A stretch of 5,309 nt of DNA from DATNIC01 sp035604635 (lineage in GTDB: Bacteria > Vulcanimicrobiota > Vulcanimicrobiia > Vulcanimicrobiales > Vulcanimicrobiaceae), in assembly GCA_035604635.1 (NCBI GenBank), contig DATNIC010000223.1:1-5309 (forward strand). Reading direction: 5' to 3'. The notes under the pieces are model-generated. The model ran no database searches. It was not told the origin of the DNA and saw nothing but the letters and a program-made list of their open reading frames with translations. Numbering within the stretch: the stretch's first letter is position 1; every line of letters starts with the position of its first letter. This document shows, in pieces, positions 1 through 4,736 of this stretch. Both the position numbers and the translations under genes were made by a program.

Positions 1-927
1 CGAATGGCCGACAGGGGAGCGGACCGGGATCCCGCCTGCCTTTGCAATCGCCTCGGGGACGCTGCGGCTGCAGATCAGGTTGTAGAGGATCTTCGCGCCG
101 GGAAACTTCCCCAGCGTGTTGACCCCGACGAGCGCCGTCACCATATCGCCGCCGACGAGCTGCGCCCGCTCGTCGACGATGAACATCCGGTCGGCATCGC
201 CGTCGAACGCAGCGCCCAAATCGCAGCCGTGGTCGCGGACTGCCTTTTGCAGGTCGATCATGTTCTCGGCTTCGATCGGACTCGCCGGATGGTTCGGGAA
301 CGTCCCGTCGAGCTCGAAGTAGAGTGGAAATACCTCGCAGGGCAGATATTTGAAAACATGCGGAACCGTTTTGCCGCCCATCCCATTGCCGGCATCGATG
401 GCGATCTTGAACGGCTTGATCTTCTTGACGTCGATGAACGATAGGCAATGCTGTGCGAAATCATCGAGGATGCTGCGCTTGGTGACTTTCCCTCGCGCGG
501 CGCTCGCGGCTCGCCAATCGCCCGAGACGATCCGGTCGCGGATCGCGCCTAGGCCGGTGTCGAGCGAGATTGCCTGCGCTTCTTCCCGACAAAATTTCAT
601 CCCGTTGTATTCCGCGGGATTGTGCGACGCCGTAATCATCACACCGCCGTCGTACCCGAACTTGCCGACCGCAAAATAGAGCGCATCCGTCGAGATCAGG
701 CCGATGTCGATGACGTCGGCGCCGGCCCCCGTCGCCCCCTCGGTGAACGCCGCGGCGAGGCTTTCACCCGACGGGCGCATGTCGCGCCCCACGGCAATGC
801 GCCTGCGCCCAAGCGCTTCGACGAACGCTCGCCCGATGTCGTGCGCGATCGTTTCGTTGATCTGCGCCGGATAGATTCCGCGTACGTCGTAGCTCTTGAA
901 GATCGACGGGTCGATGTTGAGACGCAT
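1..927 (-). CDS. manB: Phosphomannomutase/phosphoglucomutase, partial (C-terminal part beyond the left edge)
   Basis: The enzyme of the alpha-D-phosphohexomutase superfamily interconverts hexose 6-phosphate and hexose 1-phosphate (mannose and/or glucose) in the cytoplasm, feeding nucleotide-sugar and envelope polysaccharide synthesis. Reading the minus strand from ATG at 927 gives 309 residues without a stop, running off the window. The N-terminus FKSYDVRGIYP (10-20) is typical of ManB/AlgC-type enzymes, not GlmM. The phosphoserine loop TASHNP is at 99-104 (Ser101 is the expected phosphorylated residue). The metal-binding loop DGDADR is at 242-247. The sugar-binding loop GGIPVRSPVGHS (298-309) is the last thing seen. 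Family members are about 450 residues, so roughly a third, including the C-terminal phosphate-binding domain 4, is missing. An in-frame TAG four codons before ATG fixes the start; no good Shine-Dalgarno is visible. Sugar specificity cannot be read from this part, so the symbol is the family name rather than a proven substrate. Confidence 0.93.
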   Translation of the reverse strand, partial: MRLNIDPSIFKSYDVRGIYPAQINETIAHDIGRAFVEALGRRRIAVGRDMRPSGESLAAAFTEGATGAGADVIDIGLISTDALYFAVGKFGYDGGVMITASHNPAEYNGMKFCREEAQAISLDTGLGAIRDRIVSGDWRAASAARGKVTKRSILDDFAQHCLSFIDVKKIKPFKIAIDAGNGMGGKTVPHVFKYLPCEVFPLYFELDGTFPNHPASPIEAENMIDLQKAVRDHGCDLGAAFDGDADRMFIVDERAQLVGGDMVTALVGVNTLGKFPGAKILYNLICSRSVPEAIAKAGGIPVRSPVGHS

Positions 928-953
928 AGAGGCCCGCTAGTTCGGATCGACCG

Positions 954-960
954 AAGAGGA
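954..960 (+). promoter_or_regulatory. Shine-Dalgarno supporting the 969 start of the small exported protein
   Basis: AAGAGGA lies eight bases before ATG 969, an ideal spacing. The competing AAGGAA at 979-984 lies eleven bases before ATG 996. The site favours the longer form, but the signal peptide works with either start. Confidence 0.5.
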
Positions 961-968
961 CCCCTCGA

Positions 969-1406
969 ATGGACGGGCAAGGAATCCGTCAGACGATGAA
1001 GCGAGCGGCGGCGACGATAGCGCTGGTTTTGCTTACGGCCTCGAACGCGGCAGCGCAGGCGACCGGTTGCAGCGTCGACCGCGGCGCTCGCGTCATGCTC
1101 AAATCGCAGACGATCGACCCGGACGTGCTCGTTTGGGATCGCAAGGATTTGATGGTCGCGTACGCGTCGGGCGTCTGGCCGGGGGCAAAAGCGGTGTTGC
1201 AACACACCTTTCTCTCGAGTCCCGGGACGACCGCCGTCGCGGTTTCGTGCGAGCCGGCAGCGATTCGTCCCAAGTATGCGCTCGCTCCGCAGGACGCGAT
1301 TGCGATTCGGCTCGTCAACGGCCCGCGCCGCGGGCGGTACGGGTGGGTCGCGTCCGACGACGTCCACGTCCTTCGTCCGGCCGCGCAGCGCTCGCGCGGG
1401 ACGTAA
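969..1406 (+). CDS. Small exported protein of unknown function (145 aa)
   Basis: I do not recognise this family. From ATG 969 the product is 145 residues. A signal peptide is clear: basic MKR at 10-12, hydrophobic AAATIALVLLTA (13-24), and an AQA cleavage site before Thr32. The predicted mature protein is about 114 residues with two cysteines (Cys34 and Cys94) that could form a disulfide in the periplasm. No lipobox is present, since Cys34 lies beyond the AxA site. The end, GRYGWVASDDVHVL (122-135), resembles the last strands of bacterial SH3-like domains (a G..GWV pattern); this is a weak resemblance. The start is ambiguous: ATG 969 has AAGAGGA eight bases upstream, while ATG 996 gives the more classical short signal peptide (136 aa) with AAGGAA eleven bases upstream. 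The gene is divergent from the phosphomutase gene and converges on glnA. High coding confidence comes from the intact signal peptide, ribosome binding site and terminator at the stop codon. Confidence 0.8.
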   Translation: MDGQGIRQTMKRAAATIALVLLTASNAAAQATGCSVDRGARVMLKSQTIDPDVLVWDRKDLMVAYASGVWPGAKAVLQHTFLSSPGTTAVAVSCEPAAIRPKYALAPQDAIAIRLVNGPRRGRYGWVASDDVHVLRPAAQRSRGT

Positions 1407-1435
1407 AAAGAGCATCCCTTGCGGGATGCTCTTTT
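1406..1435. terminator. Bidirectional intrinsic terminator between convergent genes
   Basis: A perfect 13-bp inverted repeat (1406-1418 AAAAGAGCATCCC with 1423-1435 GGGATGCTCTTTT) encloses the four-base loop TTGC. Reading plus, the stem ends in TTTT; reading minus, it ends in TTTTT (1409-1405). It begins at the last base of the stop codon of the small exported protein and lies 17 bp beyond the glnA stop. It therefore suits both converging transcripts. Confidence 0.92.
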
Positions 1436-1452
1436 GCTGACGACGCTTTCGT

Positions 1453-2889
1453 CTAAATGTCGTAGTACAGGAAAAACTCGTAGGGATGAGGCCGGATCTC
1501 GACCGGCTTGACCTCACGTTCCATCTTGTATTCGATCCACTCTTCGATGAACACTTTGGAGAAGACGCCGCCCGTCGTGAGATAGTCGTGATCCTTCTTG
1601 AGTGCGGCGAGCGACTCGCGCAGAGAACCGGGGACGGAGCGGATCTTCGCCGCCTCTTCGGGCTCGAGATCGTAGATGTTCTTGTCGAGCGGACCAAAGC
1701 CGGCCTTTACCGGATCGATCTTCTTTTGTATACCGTCGATGCCGGCACACAGGAGTGCGGCGAAGGCGAGATACGGATTACACGATGGATCGGGAGGACG
1801 GAACTCCAACCGCTTCGCCTTCGGGTTGCCTTGGAAGAACATCGGGATGCGGATCGCAGCCGAGCGATTCCGAGCCGAGAACGCGACGTTCACCGGCGCT
1901 TCGTAGTGCGGGACGAGACGCTTGTACGAAATCGTCGACGGGGCGCAGAAGGCCAGCAGCGAGTCGATGTGCGTCAGCAAGCCTCCGATGTAGTACAGCA
2001 TCATCTGCGAGGCTTCGCCGTACCCGTTGGCGTCGAAAAACAAGGGCTTTCCGCCCTTCCAAATCGATTGGTGGACGTGCATGCCGGAGCCGTTGTCGCC
2101 GAAGATCGGCTTCGGCATGAAGGTCACGGTCTTGCCGTGCATTTTGGCGACGTTCTTGACGACGTACTTGAACGTCATCAAGTTGTCGGCCGTCTTGAGC
2201 AACGAGTCGAAGCGGAAGTCGATCTCCGCCTGACCGCCGGTCGCTACTTCATGATGCTGCATCTCGACGTCGATGCCCCAGTCCTTGAGGACGAGGCAGA
2301 TCTCGGAGCGCAGATCCGTGTACGTGTCGGACGGTGAGACCGGATAATAGCCTTCTTTCGGCCGGATCGAGTAGCCGAGATTTTGGCCGTCGGTATTGCC
2401 GCTGTTCCAGTGCGCCTCGACCGAGTCGACTTCATAGCCCGAGCGGTTCCCCGAGTTCTCGTACACGACGTTGTCGAAGATGAAGAACTCGGCTTCCGGT
2501 CCGAAGTAGGCAACGTCGCCAAGTTCGGTCTTCTGCAGATACGCCTCGGCGCGCTTGGCGATGTTGCGCGGATCCTTGTCGTACGTTCCTTTGACGATCG
2601 GATCGAAAATATCGCAGATCATCGAGAGCGTCGGGACGCTGCGGAACGTGTCGACGTGCGCTGTATCGAAGTCCGGTTTGAGGATCATGTCGGACTCATG
2701 GATCGATTGGAATCCGCGGATGCTCGACCCATCGAATCCGATCCCGGCCTCGAGCGTTCCCTCGTCCATCTGGTCCGCGGGCACCGTCGTGTGCTGCCAC
2801 ATTCCGGGGACGTCGATGAACTTCAGGTCGACCATCTTGATGTTCTGCGCTTTGATCAAATCGACGATCTCGCGCGGTTTCTTGGCCAT
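1453..2889 (-). CDS. glnA: Glutamine synthetase, type I (GSI-beta-like)
   Basis: This enzyme makes glutamine from glutamate, ammonia and ATP. It is the central cytoplasmic step of nitrogen assimilation and works as a dodecamer in this family. The product is 478 residues, close to the usual 470. The N-terminal beta-grasp domain (about 15-98) carries GFDGSSIRGF (51-60). The catalytic domain (about 105-476) carries PEAEFF (131-136, metal ligands), the ATP-binding signature KPIFGDNGSGMHVHQS (260-275, with His271), NRSAAIRIP (341-349) and RLEFRPPDPSCNPYL (360-374). NIYDLEPEE (404-412) retains the tyrosine (Tyr406) that GlnE adenylylates in enterobacterial enzymes, and the C-terminus EFFLYYDI also matches the beta type. 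ATG 2889 is preceded by AGGAG five bases upstream (2895-2899), which sets the start. The gene appears monocistronic: a terminator follows it, and a 326-bp region separates it from the divergent porin gene. No glnB or ntrBC lies beside it here. Confidence 0.99.
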   Translation of the reverse strand: MAKKPREIVDLIKAQNIKMVDLKFIDVPGMWQHTTVPADQMDEGTLEAGIGFDGSSIRGFQSIHESDMILKPDFDTAHVDTFRSVPTLSMICDIFDPIVKGTYDKDPRNIAKRAEAYLQKTELGDVAYFGPEAEFFIFDNVVYENSGNRSGYEVDSVEAHWNSGNTDGQNLGYSIRPKEGYYPVSPSDTYTDLRSEICLVLKDWGIDVEMQHHEVATGGQAEIDFRFDSLLKTADNLMTFKYVVKNVAKMHGKTVTFMPKPIFGDNGSGMHVHQSIWKGGKPLFFDANGYGEASQMMLYYIGGLLTHIDSLLAFCAPSTISYKRLVPHYEAPVNVAFSARNRSAAIRIPMFFQGNPKAKRLEFRPPDPSCNPYLAFAALLCAGIDGIQKKIDPVKAGFGPLDKNIYDLEPEEAAKIRSVPGSLRESLAALKKDHDYLTTGGVFSKVFIEEWIEYKMEREVKPVEIRPHPYEFFLYYDI

Positions 2890-2894
2890 CTACT

Positions 2895-2899
2895 CTCCT
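2895..2899 (-). promoter_or_regulatory. Shine-Dalgarno of glnA
   Basis: On the minus strand AGGAG lies five bases before the glnA ATG at 2889. It supports the annotated start. Confidence 0.8.
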
Positions 2900-2932
2900 A
2901 CACAATACGAATTGCACACGTGCCGATCGCGA

Positions 2933-3100
2933 CACGTTGCGCAGCGACGAACCGCACGTGGTTCTTGGTAAAAGCCCCGTTCCGGTTGTCCAGATGGATA
3001 AGGGAGGGGACCGTCCGGGGTTCAAACGTCGGACGCTGAGCGCCGTCCCACCCCTCGGCTCGTAGTGCAAACGACGTACGACGCAGGCGGCACGTTGCGC
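2933..3100. repeat. Direct repeat CACGTTGCGC flanking the regulatory region (2933-2942 and 3091-3100)
   Basis: The ten-base sequence CACGTTGCGC occurs exactly at 2933-2942 and 3091-3100. The CACGT core also recurs as CACGTG at 2917-2922 and 2955-2960. Four cores in the intergenic region are more than chance would suggest for a five-base word. They could be binding sites of one regulator, but no regulator can be named. Confidence 0.4.
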
Positions 3101-3137
3101 CATATGTCTAGGGGGAGTGGGGGAAGGTTAAGCAATC

Positions 3138-3206
3138 ATGAACGTTGGTCAACGCGGAGGCTCGGACCAAGCAAGGGCTCGAGCGCTTCAGTCAGGAGAT
3201 GAATAG
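3138..3206 (+). CDS. Possible 22-codon upstream ORF in the porin leader
   Basis: ATG 3138 opens a 22-residue frame (MNVGQRGGSDQARARALQ at 1-18) ending at TAG 3204-3206. GGAAGG (3122-3127) lies ten bases upstream as a possible ribosome binding site. The stop overlaps the porin Shine-Dalgarno (3205-3209) and lies nine bases before the porin TTG, an arrangement that would allow translational coupling. It is in the same frame as the porin, separated by the TAG. The peptide shows no signal sequence or recognisable motif. Chance is the more likely explanation. Confidence 0.2.
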   Translation: MNVGQRGGSDQARARALQSGDE

Positions 3207-3209
3207 GAG
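3205..3209 (+). promoter_or_regulatory. Shine-Dalgarno of the porin, deciding the TTG start
   Basis: AGGAG lies six bases before TTG 3216. An in-frame TAG at 3204-3206 prevents any earlier start, and the next in-frame ATG (codon 16) would destroy the signal peptide. TTG 3216 is therefore the best start. A second AGGAG at 3194-3198 directly abuts ATG 3199, which opens only a six-codon frame ending at 3219. Confidence 0.75.
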
Positions 3210-3215
3210 CAAAAA

Positions 3216-4682
3216 TTGAGAAGAATTCTTATTTTGGTCGTCAGCCTCGTCGCGGCGGGGATGTGGGCGCTGTCCGTCGGGACGTCTGAGGCTGCGGAGC
3301 CAACGGCCGACGTCATCGCTCAAGCCTCCCCGGCGCCGGCGGCATCGCCGACCGCCACCCCCACCCCGCAGATGTGGCAGTACACCGCCACGGCGGAGGC
3401 CTCATACATCGCCGCCGGTGCGAGTCAACTCTCGTTCGGCGTACCGGCCCTCGGCGTGAACAGCGGGTTCCCGTCGCGCGCGTTCGACTATCGTCCGAAC
3501 ACGTTTACGTTCAATACCCTCAACTTGACGGCGACAAAGTTGTCGGCAGGCATGATCGGCGGAAAGCTCGAGCTGAACATCGGTAACGATGCCAACGCCA
3601 TGTCGTCCATGAACTCGTACAACTTGGCGCCGAATCCGGGGTCTGTGACGCAGAACGCGGCGCCTTGCGGCAGCTCCCCGACCGGTCAGCCCGGCAGAGG
3701 TCCGTCGCTCTCGCCGTGGATCCCCTTCCCTCCGTTCAACAACACCTACAAGTGCTTGGGCAACGGTGCTTACTATCACGTCAGCGGTTACGACGTGACC
3801 CAGCTCTACCTGCAGTACGCGACGCCCGATGGAAAATGGACGGGGACTGCCGGTAAGTACTTCACGCTCGTCGGGTACGAAGTTGCGCAGGCCTGGCAAG
3901 ACGCGCAGTTCTCGCGCTCGATCCTCTGGGGCTATGCGGAGCCGATCACGCACACCGGCGTCCGTCTCGCCTACGCGTACAATTCGCACATCACGGCGAC
4001 CCTCGGCGGAAACAACGGGTGGGACGACATGGTCGGGACCACCGGCGCACTCCGGTCGCTCGAGAGTCAAGTCGCCTACACGAACGCGAACCTCACGGCT
4101 TCGGCTACGTTCCTGTGGGGCAGCGAATATGCCGCATTCGGCAATGGCTCGGGCCTCTCGTTCAACGTGAATCCCAACGGCACGTTGGCGACGCCGGCGG
4201 CTGCGTGCAGCACGACGGCGTGCGGGGTCTTCCCGGTCGTCGGTCCGATCGGGAACCGCTCACTGCTCGACATCGTGGCGAGCTACAAACTCTTCCCGAG
4301 TTTGACGCTCGCGGCGAACTACGATGTCGGCTCGCAGAGCAATACCGCCCCGTTCGTCACGCCGACGGTCGGTGCGATCTGGAACGGATTGGCGGGCTAT
4401 GCCGCCTACACGTTCGGGTCGGGCAAGTACGGCGTTTCGGGCCGCTACGAGTACTTCAGCGACCCGCAAGGCTACCGGACCGGGACGCTCGTTCCCAACC
4501 TGCGTTGGGACGAGTTCACGACAACCGGCCTGATCAATATCTCCCCGAACGTCGCCGTCCGCGGAGAGTACCGGATGGACTACACCAACGCACCGGTTTT
4601 CACGAACTTCCGGAGTTTCGCGACCGGGACGCTCTCACGGACCCAAGGGACCATGGAAGCGGATCTGGTGGTGAAGTACTAG
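3216..4682 (+). CDS. Outer-membrane beta-barrel porin, OmpL-like (putative BBP2-type)
   Basis: The predicted product is a 488-residue outer-membrane channel for small solutes; its substrate is unknown. The signal peptide spans 1-26 (basic RR at 2-3, hydrophobic 4-18, SEA cleavage motif at 24-26). An Ala/Ser/Pro/Thr-rich linker follows (about 35-52). From about 54 onward, alternating polar/hydrophobic strands with aromatic girdles look like a beta-barrel. The centre, GKYFTLVGYEVAQAW (213-227), SRSILWGYAEPITHTGVRLAY (233-253) and NNGWDD (266-271), matches my recollection of the OmpL-like BBP2 family. The last strand, GTMEADLVVKY (478-488), ends in an aromatic residue as barrel-assembly signals do (Tyr rather than the commoner Phe). 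A Gly/Pro-rich insertion (about 137-185) carries Cys151 and Cys180, and a second loop carries Cys331 and Cys336; these may form loop disulfides. Translation starts at TTG. The gene is divergent from glnA, and a hairpin follows it 19 bases beyond the stop. Family placement is from motif memory, not from a search. Confidence 0.88.
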   Translation: MRRILILVVSLVAAGMWALSVGTSEAAEPTADVIAQASPAPAASPTATPTPQMWQYTATAEASYIAAGASQLSFGVPALGVNSGFPSRAFDYRPNTFTFNTLNLTATKLSAGMIGGKLELNIGNDANAMSSMNSYNLAPNPGSVTQNAAPCGSSPTGQPGRGPSLSPWIPFPPFNNTYKCLGNGAYYHVSGYDVTQLYLQYATPDGKWTGTAGKYFTLVGYEVAQAWQDAQFSRSILWGYAEPITHTGVRLAYAYNSHITATLGGNNGWDDMVGTTGALRSLESQVAYTNANLTASATFLWGSEYAAFGNGSGLSFNVNPNGTLATPAAACSTTACGVFPVVGPIGNRSLLDIVASYKLFPSLTLAANYDVGSQSNTAPFVTPTVGAIWNGLAGYAAYTFGSGKYGVSGRYEYFSDPQGYRTGTLVPNLRWDEFTTTGLINISPNVAVRGEYRMDYTNAPVFTNFRSFATGTLSRTQGTMEADLVVKY

Positions 4683-4701
4683 GGCCTCGTTCAGGCAAAG
4701 T

Positions 4702-4735
4702 AGAGAGGGGCAGCCGTTCGCGGCTGCCCCTCTTT
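4702..4735 (+). terminator. Hairpin after the porin, probable intrinsic terminator
   Basis: A perfect 13-bp stem (AGAGGGGCAGCCG at 4704-4716 with CGGCTGCCCCTCT at 4721-4733) closes on a TTCG loop and can be lengthened by a G-T and an A-T pair. The T-run after it is short (TCTTTC). It starts about 20 bases after the porin stop and ends just before the hflX ATG at 4737. It may end the porin transcript, or act as an attenuator or translation-masking hairpin for hflX. Confidence 0.75.
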
Positions 4736-4736
4736 C

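Larger units (their letters stand above)
2890..3215. other. Divergent glnA/porin intergenic regulatory region
   Basis: This 326-bp stretch holds no convincing protein gene or tRNA. It must contain the promoters of glnA (leftward) and of the porin (rightward). I found no strong sigma70 hexamer pair on either strand. A poor candidate for glnA is TTGAAC (3025-3020) with TTATCC (3001-2996), spaced 18. No sigma54 GG-N10-GC element was found. CACGT cores occur at 2917, 2933, 2955 and 3091. An imperfect dyad CGTTG-GT-CAACG lies at 3143-3154. G-rich runs occur at 3001-3020 and 3111-3127. Possible alternative stems lie at 3012-3048. Confidence 0.7.

Noticed and set aside
1321..1335. Inverted repeat GCCCGCG-C-CGCGGGC in the exported protein gene
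   Set aside because: It falls in an Arg/Gly/Pro codon run, where G+C-rich short dyads are expected. There is no T-run and no regulatory position.
696..1697. Long minus-strand open frame of 333 codons crossing three genes
   Set aside because: It is very rich in Arg and Ser without motifs. It overlaps the phosphomutase, the exported protein, the terminator and the glnA end, where the other frames carry clear family motifs. It is a G+C-driven shadow.
1486..2337. Plus-strand 283-codon open frame opposite glnA
   Set aside because: It is the antisense of the strongly conserved glnA coding sequence, and it has no ribosome binding site or recognisable domain.
2383..3039. Plus-strand 218-codon frame reaching into the glnA upstream region
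   Set aside because: Most of it is antisense to glnA. The remaining part has no protein-like pattern and no supported start.
2969..3050. tRNA-like segment with GGGTTCAAAC resembling a T-arm
   Set aside because: No acceptor stem, D-arm and anticodon arm can be laid out around it, so it is a chance resemblance.
3087..3101. Possible sigma54 promoter (GGCGGCACGTTGCGCC) before the porin or glnA
   Set aside because: The GG and GC elements do not have the required ten-base spacing on either strand.
3402..4070. Minus-strand 222-codon frame opposite the porin
   Set aside because: It is Arg/Val-rich with no motif, lying fully antisense to the porin, whose barrel pattern and signal peptide are convincing.
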